Shown here piece by piece: positions 1 through 7,539 of a DNA stretch of 12,775 nt (the first letter of the stretch is position 1; the number at the start of each line of letters is the position of its first letter). The translations under genes were made by a program, and so were the position numbers. The DNA comes from Calditrichota bacterium (GTDB lineage: Bacteria > Zhuqueibacterota > Zhuqueibacteria > Zhuqueibacterales > Geothermadaptataceae). The stretch lies in NCBI GenBank assembly GCA_008501545.1, contig QQUM01000838.1:1-12775 (forward strand). The letters run 5' to 3'. A model generated the notes under the pieces. That model was given only the letters and a program-made list of their open reading frames with translations. It did not search any database and had not been told where the DNA came from.

Positions 1-669
1 TTCAATCATGTTGGAATTGAGCAATGTCTTCCAATCTCGAGAAATCGTCTTTATTTCGCATGTAAAATGCGGGGTCGTATAATAATCCACCTGGTCCCAA
101 TCGAGAATGTTTTGTAAAGCATTTTCACCTTCAAGATCACCGCACTCAGCATGAATTCTTTGTCCCTTTTGAACATAAATCCGGCCGTTGTGCAATCCAT
201 TTTCGATAAGCATCATCGCCGTTTTATGTGAAAGACAATTAGTCTCAACCATTTCTTTAATTTTAGTTCGGGCAAATGCTTCCTGCATCTCTTTTTCATC
301 GGGTGAAACCAAATCGATAATGTATCTCCGCAGCGTCTGGAGTTCAAAAGGTTTCTCGATGAATAAAAAATTATCAATTGTGCCCTTGCCATCTTCCAGT
401 ATATCGGCACCGTATGCCGTCATAATAATAGAATGAATATTTGGCCATTTTTTTCTTATACTTTCCAATAGCTCAAAACCATTAATTTTTGGCATGCGCA
501 AATCAGAAACGATAAGATTGACTTTATTGTCAAGTAGATAATCCAGTGCGGTTACAGACGAATTAAATGTAACTACATCAAGACAACTTTCATGCCTACT
601 TAAATACCTGGAAATACTCCAAGTCAAATCTTCTTCATCGTCAACGATGACGACTTTCTTTTTTTCCAT
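1..669 (-). CDS. Response regulator: receiver + DUF4388 (PATAN-like) domain, C-terminus cut by window edge
   Basis: The first 223 codons are visible and the frame is open to the left edge. Residues 5-120 form a receiver domain: acidic pair D10/D11, phosphoacceptor D56 (in VSDLRMP), T84 and K106 (in EKPFE). Residues about 136-200 match the DUF4388 pattern, with NGRIYVQKGQ, then HAECGDLEGENAL and ILDW. DUF4388 proteins in deltaproteobacteria, cyanobacteria and related groups are signalling adaptors, and no DNA-binding or enzyme domain is seen here. The ATG at 669 is chosen because GGAG lies 9 nt upstream; the in-frame ATG at 720 (17 codons longer) lacks a clear Shine-Dalgarno. It follows the NtrC-type gene by about 275 nt on the same strand, so it may be co-transcribed or have its own promoter in the AT-rich gap. 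Its partner kinase is not established. The family call is firm; the biological output is unknown. Confidence 0.88.
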   Translation of the reverse strand, partial: MEKKKVVIVDDEEDLTWSISRYLSRHESCLDVVTFNSSVTALDYLLDNKVNLIVSDLRMPKINGFELLESIRKKWPNIHSIIMTAYGADILEDGKGTIDNFLFIEKPFELQTLRRYIIDLVSPDEKEMQEAFARTKIKEMVETNCLSHKTAMMLIENGLHNGRIYVQKGQRIHAECGDLEGENALQNILDWDQVDYYTTPHFTCEIKTISRDWKTLLNSNMIE

Positions 670-720
670 AGCCTGGATCTCCATCAATGCTGTGATATTG
701 AACAAATCAGCAAAGGACAT

Positions 721-945
721 GCCACAGGCTATAAAGTCGAATTAAATATACTTTTTATGAATTTTTTTTGAAAAATTAATGTAAATAGGCAGAATGAAAG
801 ATATGTCAGGCAGAAAATATGGATAAAATTTAATTAGCAAAAAAATATAGCAAAATAGATGAAAAAAATTTATTAATTGTTTCTGGCTGAATTTCGACCA
901 TCTCGCCCGACCAACACACCCCAAATTGACCAGTACGGTAACAAA
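721..945. other. AT-rich intergenic spacer
   Basis: This spacer separates the NtrC-type gene from the receiver-DUF4388 gene. About 745-880 is strikingly A+T-rich with long A and T runs, including two copies of TAGCAAAA at 835-842 and 848-855 (13-nt period). On the minus strand CTGACA and TATTTA, 16 nt apart, form only a weak sigma-70-like pair. An imperfect hairpin near 886-902 is too far from the T-run to count as a convincing terminator. A short minus-strand frame here (742-924) is low-complexity and not credible as a gene. Confidence 0.5.
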
Positions 946-2328
946 TCAACCATCTATATCGTAGAGTTTCATCTTTTCACGCAAAGTCGATCTTGATATG
1001 CCAAGTTCACGCGCAGTTTTGGATTTATTACCACTGCACTGATCAAGCATATACTCTATGTGTAATTTTTCAATTTCAGCTAGCGAACCAAAATGACCAT
1101 TTGCCAATGGACTCACACCATTCACGCCGCTCGATACAGTATCCCCTGCATCTGCGTTCAGCTCTGATGGCAGAAGATCGGCTCCAATATATGCGGTGTT
1201 GCAGAGTATGACCGCTCTTTCCATGACATTTTTCAATTCACGGACATTGCCGGGCCATCGATAATTCAAAAGAAGTTCTTTAGCATCGTCCGTGAGTCCT
1301 TTAATGGATTTGTTAAATTCACGGTTATTCGATTCGATAAAAATATTCGCGAGAAAAATGATATCGTCGATTCGTTCACGAAGTGGTGGCAATTTAATAA
1401 CGATGACTTTCAGGCGATACAACAAATCATCTCTAAATTCGCCATTATTCACCATCTCCTGCAAATTTCTGTTTGAGGCAGCGATGATACGCACATCAAG
1501 CTTTATATCGCTTGTCCCACCGATACGCCGAAAGCTTTGTGTTTCAAGAACACGCAAAATTTTGGGTTGCAAAGCCAAATCCATACTGGAAATTTCATCA
1601 AGGAAAATCGTACCGTTGTTCGCCATTTCGAACAATCCCTTCTTCATCGCATCAGCACCGGTAAAAGCACCCTTCTCGTGCCCAAAAAGCTCAGATTCAA
1701 GCAAATTCTCCGGAATAGCGGCACAGTTCACTTTAATAAATGGACCGGAGGAACGGATACTCCATTGGTGCAAAGCATCAGCAACCAATTCCTTTCCTGT
1801 CCCGCTTTCACCTTCGATGAGAAGTGAAGTACGTGGCGTTTCAGCGACGATTTTTATCATGCGCTTCACTTCTTCCATCTTTTTGTTTACACTAAACATA
1901 TCGGTTTTTGGAAACATCGACTCGTGCTGTCTTTTTAACCGAGCGACCTCTCTCTTTAGAATCTGTGTTTCCAACGCCTTTTGTACAACCAACTTCACTT
2001 CATCTAGTTCAAATGGCTTCATTATATAGTCATAGGCACCCGATTTCATCGCTTCAACTGCCGGTTCAACATGGGTATTTGCCGTGATCATGATTACGAG
2101 TATATCAGAATCAACATCCTTGACAGTATCCAAAACTTTGAGCCCACTGCCATCCGGTAATTTTAAGTCCAGTATAACAAGATCGATTAAATCCCTGCGC
2201 AATATTTCCCGGGCATCATCTGTCCGAAAGGCAGTTTGTACATTGAAATCATTTTTGCGAAAAATATCTGCAAGCGTTTCACACAAATCAACATTATCTT
2301 CAACTATAAGTAGGTTGCATTTAAACAT
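946..2328 (-). CDS. NtrC-family sigma-54-dependent response regulator (receiver-AAA+-Fis HTH)
   Basis: This is a 460-residue transcriptional activator of RNA polymerase-sigma54. Residues 5-120 are the receiver (D11, phosphoacceptor D54, T82, K104). The AAA+ domain spans about 142-380, with Walker A GESGTGKE at 173-180, the sigma54-contacting loop GAFTGA at 220-225 and Walker B ending FLDE at 242-245. A flexible linker follows, then a Fis-type helix-turn-helix in the last 45 residues (NKSKTARELGISRSTLREK). Length and layout are typical of NtrC/AtoC/ZraR. Its ATG overlaps the TGA of the upstream kinase gene by one base (TGATG), and GAGGAA lies 5 nt before the ATG, so the two are co-transcribed and probably translationally coupled. 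The expected mechanism is phosphorylation by that kinase, oligomerisation and ATP-driven opening of sigma54 promoters. No sigma54 promoter motif was found in the window's spacers, so its targets probably lie elsewhere. The specific regulon cannot be named. Confidence 0.96.
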   Translation of the reverse strand: MFKCNLLIVEDNVDLCETLADIFRKNDFNVQTAFRTDDAREILRRDLIDLVILDLKLPDGSGLKVLDTVKDVDSDILVIMITANTHVEPAVEAMKSGAYDYIMKPFELDEVKLVVQKALETQILKREVARLKRQHESMFPKTDMFSVNKKMEEVKRMIKIVAETPRTSLLIEGESGTGKELVADALHQWSIRSSGPFIKVNCAAIPENLLESELFGHEKGAFTGADAMKKGLFEMANNGTIFLDEISSMDLALQPKILRVLETQSFRRIGGTSDIKLDVRIIAASNRNLQEMVNNGEFRDDLLYRLKVIVIKLPPLRERIDDIIFLANIFIESNNREFNKSIKGLTDDAKELLLNYRWPGNVRELKNVMERAVILCNTAYIGADLLPSELNADAGDTVSSGVNGVSPLANGHFGSLAEIEKLHIEYMLDQCSGNKSKTARELGISRSTLREKMKLYDIDG

Positions 2329-4304
2329 CAGGATTCCTCAGTAGCCAATAATAGAGTAAATGTTGTGCCAACATCAGGTTCACTTTCGACATAAATATCC
2401 CCTTTATGCTCCTCAACAATTCGATAAACAATCGACAAGCCCAATCCACTTCCGTTTGGTTTTGTTGTAAAAAACGGATTAAATATACCTTCGATATCTT
2501 CTTTTTTAATGCCTTCCCCGGTATCGGATATGGCAATTTTCACATATAGCATAGATTTTTCAGGAACATGAAATCGCTGACCACGACGATCAGTTCTACG
2601 GATTGAAGAAAATTGTGGTTCAGCATGGATTGACAACGTTCCTCCTTCAGGCATTGCATCAATCGCATTCAGAAACAGGTTCAAAAGCACCTGGTGTACT
2701 TGGCCGAAATCAACATAAATCAGCGGCAGATCGGGCGCGTAAGTCTGTTCCAGGTTGATCGCGTTACTTTTTAGTTTTTGTTCTACCAGTGGTGTTACTT
2801 CATTAATGATTTCCTGTAATTTGGACAATTTACGCACCGGCTGCCCCGGCCGTGCATAAGTAAAAAATGCTTTCAATAAATCATCCATACGATTCACCTG
2901 GCGAATAATGCGGGCCAGATATTCCTGTTTGCCATCTTGCGGAGGAATCTCTTCTTCGAGTGTTTGTGCGACGGTTTTAATACCCGCAAGGGGATTTCGA
3001 ATTTCATGCGCGATCCCTGAAGCGAGTACACCCAGTGAGGCCAAACGGTCCATTCGGACAACTTCTGCTTGCATTTGCTTTATTTGGGAAATATCCCGAA
3101 ATGAAATTATCGTACCCACACGGTGATTCTGGTTATCGATACGGGGTGTCACTGAAAAACCGATATGCAAGGCATCACCGCGGCCATTTTTGAGAAGCAA
3201 CTCACGATGCATGGGATCCGTTTCTATGCTTGACTCATCGGGTAAAAGTTTTTCGACATCACTGCGTGTAAGAATTTCATCAATCTTGTTACCAATGACG
3301 TTTTCGGAATTGTAGCCAAGGATTTCTTCGGCGCTGACATTAAAAGACGTAATTGTATTATTCAGATCAATTGTGATTAGACCGGCCCCCATACTTTGGA
3401 TGATACTTTCGTTAAAGTTTTTCAAATCGACAATTTGCTGTTCCAGTTTCTTCTGCTGACTCACATCACGTGAAATCCCGACTGCACCACTCACCTCACC
3501 CCGATCAAAAATAGGATTTAAATTAGTGGAGAGATACTTCAATTGCTCGTCATTATTCAAAACACGAAATTCAAAAATGCGTGGATTTCCATGAATGACT
3601 TTCTGGAAATTCTCCCACACATTCTCCTGATCATCAGGAATAATGATTTCTCGTAAATCATGTCCCAAAATCTGCGTCTTTCGTAAGCCGGTTAATGCTA
3701 GCAAGCGCCGATTGATAAAAACAAATTTACCGTCTTTATTAATGGTAAAAATAAGATCATTGGCGTTTTCGATCAAATCCTGATATTTATACTCTGATTG
3801 TTTAAGCTTTCTCTCTAACTCTTTATTTCTCTTTTTCAAATCATCGAGAATAAAAACATTGTCTATCACATTGATCAGTTCCCGATGGCCAAACGGTTTG
3901 ATAAGAAAAGCGCTTAATCCCAATTCGAAGAGTTCTTTTCTATCGACCTGATGTTCAGCTTTCGCAGTGAGCATTATAACCGGTGTATCTGCAACGGGAC
4001 GCAAATTGTTATTTTTTGAAAGTTCGTGCAAGACATCCCGACCACTTTTACCAGGCATCATCCAATCAAGGAGTACCAGATCAGGTCTCTTCTTAAGCAT
4101 AAGATCGATTCCCTTATCGCCGTTACTGGCTGAAAGAAACTGATAACCTGCCCTGGTCAGAACTTTTTTAACGATTTCAACCATATCAGGTTCGTCATCG
4201 ACCATAAGCACACATTTCGACTTACGTTCCATTTCGATTTTTTTTATGTCGCCCTGTATGGTTTCCGACTTTGTCGTTGAACTTGAGTAAACTGATGATT
4301 CCAC
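2328..4304 (-). CDS. Soluble hybrid sensor histidine kinase: receiver-PAS-PAS-HisKA-HATPase (NtrB-like)
   Basis: This is a 658-residue cytoplasmic kinase with no membrane segment. In order: N-terminal receiver about 29-150 (D36/D37, phosphoacceptor D80 in LLDWMMPG, T113, K136), a charged helical linker about 153-172, PAS1 about 173-285, PAS2 about 297-410, HisKA with phosphoacceptor H433 in IAHEIRNPL, and HATPase_c with N-box N546, G1 DTGEGI 594-599 and G2 GSGLGL 618-623. The HisKA/HATPase part resembles NtrB/AtoS kinases, which pair with NtrC-type regulators, and the next gene is one. The receiver precedes the kinase, the reverse of classical hybrid kinases, so it is more likely an input from another kinase than a phosphorelay output. 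The start is GTG at 4304 with a weak GGA upstream; ATG at 4232 (residue 25) would still retain the whole receiver and is a fair alternative. The sensed signal is unknown. Confidence 0.94.
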   Translation of the reverse strand: MESSVYSSSTTKSETIQGDIKKIEMERKSKCVLMVDDEPDMVEIVKKVLTRAGYQFLSASNGDKGIDLMLKKRPDLVLLDWMMPGKSGRDVLHELSKNNNLRPVADTPVIMLTAKAEHQVDRKELFELGLSAFLIKPFGHRELINVIDNVFILDDLKKRNKELERKLKQSEYKYQDLIENANDLIFTINKDGKFVFINRRLLALTGLRKTQILGHDLREIIIPDDQENVWENFQKVIHGNPRIFEFRVLNNDEQLKYLSTNLNPIFDRGEVSGAVGISRDVSQQKKLEQQIVDLKNFNESIIQSMGAGLITIDLNNTITSFNVSAEEILGYNSENVIGNKIDEILTRSDVEKLLPDESSIETDPMHRELLLKNGRGDALHIGFSVTPRIDNQNHRVGTIISFRDISQIKQMQAEVVRMDRLASLGVLASGIAHEIRNPLAGIKTVAQTLEEEIPPQDGKQEYLARIIRQVNRMDDLLKAFFTYARPGQPVRKLSKLQEIINEVTPLVEQKLKSNAINLEQTYAPDLPLIYVDFGQVHQVLLNLFLNAIDAMPEGGTLSIHAEPQFSSIRRTDRRGQRFHVPEKSMLYVKIAISDTGEGIKKEDIEGIFNPFFTTKPNGSGLGLSIVYRIVEEHKGDIYVESEPDVGTTFTLLLATEES

Positions 4305-4600
4305 AATACAATCCAGTTAAATTAATCGAATTAAAAAAGTTCTTTGTCCGGGACGATGTTTAGTGCTTCAAAACTACGATGCACATAATCCAGTATTCAG
4401 TCTGTATTTGACTATGTGGCGCTTTGACGACCATTATCCCACAAGTTTTGGATTGATTAGAGCTATGAATTTAGGCTGGAATTGAGTTTAAGCGAGATGA
4501 AAGTTGTGAATCGTTATTCCAGCAAGATTGCCAAATGGGGAGTTTAAAAATTGAGAAGTGCATAATCTAACTGCACTTGAAAACGGTTCAGACGTAATCT
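4305..4600. other. Intergenic region between two signalling operons
   Basis: This stretch of nearly 300 nt has no credible gene. Its right part holds the terminator of the membrane-kinase gene (annotated separately). The remaining 240 nt must carry the promoter of the receiver-PAS-PAS kinase operon. The best trace is GATAAT at 4433-4438 on the minus strand, preceded by TGG as in an extended -10, but no matching -35 hexamer was found. No GG-N10-GC sigma54 signature was seen. Confidence 0.5.
4545..4578 (-). terminator. Rho-independent terminator of the diguanylate cyclase/membrane kinase operon
   Basis: On the minus strand a perfect 7-bp stem (AAGTGCA / TGCACTT, arms at 4572-4578 and 4556-4562) encloses a 9-nt loop and is followed after about 5 nt by TTTTT (4546-4550). 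It begins 23 nt after the stop codon of the membrane kinase. It separates that gene from the downstream hybrid kinase. The stem is only moderately GC-rich, so efficiency is uncertain. Confidence 0.6.
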
Positions 4601-6109
4601 TTAATCTTCTTGCGCCAACATACTGACTTCGATCGATGCTTTGCGTCCATTTTCTATGCCTGCTTCATGCTTTGGTAAAGTAAAAGCAAACGTGGATCCT
4701 TTCCCTAATTTGCTTTTAACAGCGACACGTCCACCATGAATTTCAACAATTTCTTTCACGAGTGGGAGACCGAGTCCTGTGCCACTTTCGTTTCGAACAG
4801 CATCATTCTCCGCTGCACGGTAGAATTTATCAAATACACGCGGTAAGGAATCTTCAGAAATACCATATCCCGTATCTTCCACTTCAACCACGATTTCCGA
4901 TTTTAATTCACGAATACGCACTTCAACTGCTGAATTTTCAGGGCTATATTTAATGGCATTACTGAACAAATTCAGCATGACTTGTTCGATCATGCTTCGG
5001 TCGGCAAATACTTTTTGCATATTTGGAGTTGCTTTAAGTGATATTGCAATATTTTTTCTTTCTGCCTGATGAAGATTGACGTCAAGAACCTTGTCAACGA
5101 CCTCGCGAATTTGAAATTCTGCTCTGTTTACTTGTGATTTACCAGCTTCAATTTTTGAGATATCGAGAAATTTGTTGATTAACTCACTTAGTCTGTTGGA
5201 TTCCTTCAGGATTATTTCAGCATACTCTTCAGATTGCTCCCGATTAATAGTTGGATCCATTAAAAGTTCACTAAAGCCCGAAATCGAAGTCAATGGAGAG
5301 CGTAGCTCGTGGGCGACCATCGAAACGAGTTCCGTTTTCATTCGATCAATTTCTTTTTCTCTTGTGACATCACGTAAAATCGTTACGACACCAATCACTT
5401 TATCATTCTCTCCGATCACACGTGCTGCCCGTGCCTGAATTGAAATGTCACGCCAGTTATCTGGATTTTTCAGTTTGAGTTCGGATGTCGAACTTCCTTC
5501 ACTGTTATCATGAATACTACGTATAAATTGCAATAACTGTTTGTTGTGAATATGGTTTGTGATTGGCGTTTCATTTACGTTTTTCTCGACGATCCCAAAA
5601 AGCTTTTCAGCAACCTCGTTGAGTACAAGAATGTTGTTCTCGTTGTCGGTAACAATTACGCCATCGACAATGTTGCGAACGATAGCCTGTGTCTTATTTC
5701 GTTCATTAATAATTTTATAGAGATTTTTCTGGTGTAACCGGCGTAACTCAGTTGTCATATAGTTGAATAATTTGGCGAGTTTGCCAATCTCATCATTTGA
5801 CTGGATTTCGATCTTGTGTTCGAAATTTCCACGGGCGATTTCAGTAGCCGAGCGGGTGAAGGCGAAAAGTGTCTGACTAATAGATTTCGATAAGTAATAG
5901 GAGCCGATACCAGCCATCAACAGGGCGCTGAAAAGAATAAAATAGAAGACACTTATAGAAAATGATGTCATTTCCCCACGACCATTAAACGAATAATCGC
6001 TCGTGAAATAGAGCCAACTTATCGTCAAGGGAATAATCGCAATAAGGAGAGTAATAAAAAACAAGCGACGAAAAACAGTCCGTCGTGTAAAAAACAAAAA
6101 ATCAATCAT
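4601..6109 (-). CDS. Membrane sensor histidine kinase (TM-TM-HAMP-PAS-HisKA-HATPase)
   Basis: This 502-residue inner-membrane kinase resembles the PhoR/ResE/WalK type. TM1 is about 15-35 and TM2 about 51-73, leaving only about 15 residues outside the membrane. HAMP is about 74-126, PAS about 138-250 (starting IVDGVIVTDNENNIL), and HisKA has phosphoacceptor H267 in VAHELRSPLTS. HATPase_c has N-box N384, G1 DTGYGI 412-417 and G2 GTGLGL 443-448. The tiny extracytoplasmic loop argues against a large periplasmic sensor, so sensing is probably in the membrane or by the PAS domain. The ATG start has AAAGGA 6 nt upstream. The gene lies 71 nt after the receiver-GGDEF gene and is followed by a terminator, so the two form an operon. 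No DNA-binding regulator lies in that operon, making the cyclase the nearest candidate phosphoacceptor. The signal cannot be told from sequence. Confidence 0.95.
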   Translation of the reverse strand: MIDFLFFTRRTVFRRLFFITLLIAIIPLTISWLYFTSDYSFNGRGEMTSFSISVFYFILFSALLMAGIGSYYLSKSISQTLFAFTRSATEIARGNFEHKIEIQSNDEIGKLAKLFNYMTTELRRLHQKNLYKIINERNKTQAIVRNIVDGVIVTDNENNILVLNEVAEKLFGIVEKNVNETPITNHIHNKQLLQFIRSIHDNSEGSSTSELKLKNPDNWRDISIQARAARVIGENDKVIGVVTILRDVTREKEIDRMKTELVSMVAHELRSPLTSISGFSELLMDPTINREQSEEYAEIILKESNRLSELINKFLDISKIEAGKSQVNRAEFQIREVVDKVLDVNLHQAERKNIAISLKATPNMQKVFADRSMIEQVMLNLFSNAIKYSPENSAVEVRIRELKSEIVVEVEDTGYGISEDSLPRVFDKFYRAAENDAVRNESGTGLGLPLVKEIVEIHGGRVAVKSKLGKGSTFAFTLPKHEAGIENGRKASIEVSMLAQED

Positions 6110-6180
6110 GTAATATCCTTTTCACAAAAGGATAGAGTGTTTATCAGGATTTTATGCGCTCAAACAAGGCATTTAAATTA

Positions 6181-7146
6181 TCATCCAACTTGCTCTGGCT
6201 CGATATCAACAACCGCAACCTGGTTGCGACCATTATCTTTAGCCATGTATAATCTTCGATCCGCAACACCAACCAACCCATCAAAATCGTGGGCATCTTC
6301 AGGAAAAGTAGCAACGCCCATACTGACAGTAATTTTGCCGTTTGGTTGAGTTTGTTCATTCTCAAAGGGAAATTGCTCTATAATACTGCGGATTTTGTTT
6401 GCCGCAATCGTTGCGGCTTCTTTATCCGTTTCGATGAGAACTAAAACAAATTCTTCACCGCCATAACGTGCGGCTAAATCGATTTTACGAATATTTTCAG
6501 CGTAGAGCCGCGAAATTTTCTGTAGTAAAACATCACCAGCCTGGTGACCATGTGTATCATTGTAACATTTGAAATGATCAATATCGATCATGACCACCGA
6601 AATATTCTGGTTATGCCGTTTGGCACGATCGAGTTCAAGCAAAAGCACTTCTTTAAAATGACGATGGTTGTACAACCGCGTCAATCCATCCGTGATGGCC
6701 AATTGTCTTAATCGCTCTTTTGCAAGTGCAAGTTCGGCAATTTTTTCACTTAGTTGATCATGTAATAACTTTATTCGCAGAAGAGACCGAACCCGAATCA
6801 GCAATTCCATTTTATTAAAAGGCTTGCTAATAAAATCGTCTGCCCCTGCTTCTTCACCACGAATTTTATGTTCGATGTCGTTAAGTGCCGTGACCATGAT
6901 AACGGGTATGTACTCAGTAGCGCTATTGGATTTGATCCGTTCACAAACTTCAAATCCATTGATTTTCGGCATCATCACATCGAGAAGAATAAGATCCGGT
7001 TTGGATTCTTGAACAAGAACCAGTGCTTCTTCTCCATCACGGGCTGGAATGACCTCATATCCAGCAGCTTTCAAATGTGTTGTCAATAGTTGAATATTTA
7101 CAGGTACATCGTCAACAACGAGTACACGTCCGAGTTTTGCGTTCAC
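6181..7146 (-). CDS. Receiver-GGDEF diguanylate cyclase (PleD/WspR-like)
   Basis: This 321-residue soluble enzyme should make c-di-GMP from two GTP. The receiver (about 5-122) has D12/D13, phosphoacceptor D56 in LLDVMMPK, T86 and K108. A helical linker of about 125-150, probably coiled coil, leads to a GGDEF domain of about 151-315. That domain opens with TDGLTRLYNHRHF, has the metal-binding DIDHFK motif around 188-193 and the intact active-site signature GGEEF at 229-233. The inhibitory I-site RxxD is present (R220-D223), five residues before GGEEF, so product feedback inhibition is expected. WspR-type enzymes are activated by phosphorylation-driven dimerisation. The start is GTG at 7146, with AGGA 6 nt upstream. 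It is the first gene of an operon with the membrane kinase, which is its most likely phosphodonor. The catalytic call is strong; the downstream process (adhesion, motility, exopolysaccharide) is not indicated by neighbours. Confidence 0.96.
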   Translation of the reverse strand: MNAKLGRVLVVDDVPVNIQLLTTHLKAAGYEVIPARDGEEALVLVQESKPDLILLDVMMPKINGFEVCERIKSNSATEYIPVIMVTALNDIEHKIRGEEAGADDFISKPFNKMELLIRVRSLLRIKLLHDQLSEKIAELALAKERLRQLAITDGLTRLYNHRHFKEVLLLELDRAKRHNQNISVVMIDIDHFKCYNDTHGHQAGDVLLQKISRLYAENIRKIDLAARYGGEEFVLVLIETDKEAATIAANKIRSIIEQFPFENEQTQPNGKITVSMGVATFPEDAHDFDGLVGVADRRLYMAKDNGRNQVAVVDIEPEQVG

Positions 7147-7238
7147 TTAAAATCCTATTCACAATTATGGTTTGCAGCTGTCAACTCTCTCGGAATCAAT
7201 GTAAATCTGCTTGAATAAGCCCGTGCTTTTTAGAAACA

Positions 7239-7264
7239 GACCACTATCCTGGTATATTGTGGTC
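7239..7264. repeat. Imperfect inverted repeat near the predicted cyclase transcription start
   Basis: GACCAC at 7239-7244 and GTGGTC at 7259-7264 form a 6-bp inverted repeat with a 14-nt spacer. It lies about 15-40 nt downstream of the candidate -10 element and about 93 nt before the GTG start of the cyclase. It could be an operator or a 5'-leader hairpin. The repeat is directly visible; a function is only inferred. Confidence 0.35.
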
Positions 7265-7278
7265 GAAAATCAGCCATA

Positions 7279-7307
7279 AAATTACAATGAATTCCCGTGC
7301 AAGTCAA
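7279..7307 (-). promoter_or_regulatory. Candidate sigma-70-type promoter for the cyclase/kinase operon
   Basis: On the minus strand TTGACT (7302-7307) is a 5/6 match to the -35 box. With a 17-nt spacer it is followed by TAATTT (7279-7284), a poor 3/6 -10 box. It would give a leader of roughly 125 nt before the GTG start. A perfect TTGACA also occurs nearer the gene but lacks any acceptable -10. Confidence 0.3.
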
Positions 7308-7464
7308 GCGAATTCTCGTTTAGTGAAAACAGCATCTACGATTAGTACTGTCAGAAAATTGCTTTTCTAAATGGCCAATGATGTGGGAGATCCATGCATG
7401 GCAGGTCAAACAGATTTTGTTGATCCGTAGTAAAAAGTAGAACCCAAACTCGGCAGGTGCAGAT

Positions 7465-7487
7465 AATTTTTCACGCCGGTGAAAATT
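7465..7487. repeat. Inverted repeat downstream of the deacetylase gene
   Basis: TTTTCAC and GTGAAAA pair perfectly around a GCCG loop. Two further A-T pairs follow past a single-base bulge. It lies about 55 nt after the deacetylase stop. On the minus strand the stem is followed by mixed A/T rather than a T-run, so a terminator role is doubtful. It might instead act as a 3' stabilising hairpin or operator. Confidence 0.35.
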
Positions 7488-7539
7488 CCAGCTTCTTCAA
7501 TTCAACTCCGATTAAATTTTTGAGACAAAAAGGAAAAAT

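Larger units (their letters stand above)
7147..7539. other. Promoter-bearing intergenic region upstream of the diguanylate cyclase
   Basis: This 393-nt stretch between the deacetylase stop and the cyclase start has no credible protein gene on either strand. It contains the candidate promoter and inverted repeats listed separately. It also has a 6-bp hairpin AGAAAA/TTTTCT at 7353-7368 with a TTGC loop, and an AT-only 9-bp inverted repeat at 7513-7542 that overlaps the deacetylase stop codon. None has a U-run placed as in a canonical terminator on the minus strand. Confidence 0.55.

Noticed and set aside
835..855. Two TAGCAAAA copies, considered as a tandem regulatory repeat
   Set aside because: There are only two short copies in a stretch of low-complexity A/T sequence; chance is a sufficient explanation.
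742..924. 60-codon minus-strand open frame in the AT-rich spacer
   Set aside because: It is low-complexity (Phe/Ile/Lys/Tyr-rich) from A/T runs, with no family resemblance or ribosome binding site.
1292..2029. Long plus-strand open frame of 245 codons
   Set aside because: It lies wholly antisense to the AAA+ region of the NtrC-type gene, has no recognisable motif and no Shine-Dalgarno; it is a shadow of that gene.
4500..4530. TTGGCAATCTTGC, resembling a sigma54 promoter, upstream of the hybrid kinase
   Set aside because: The distance between GG and GC is 7 nt, not the 10 nt required for a -24/-12 promoter.
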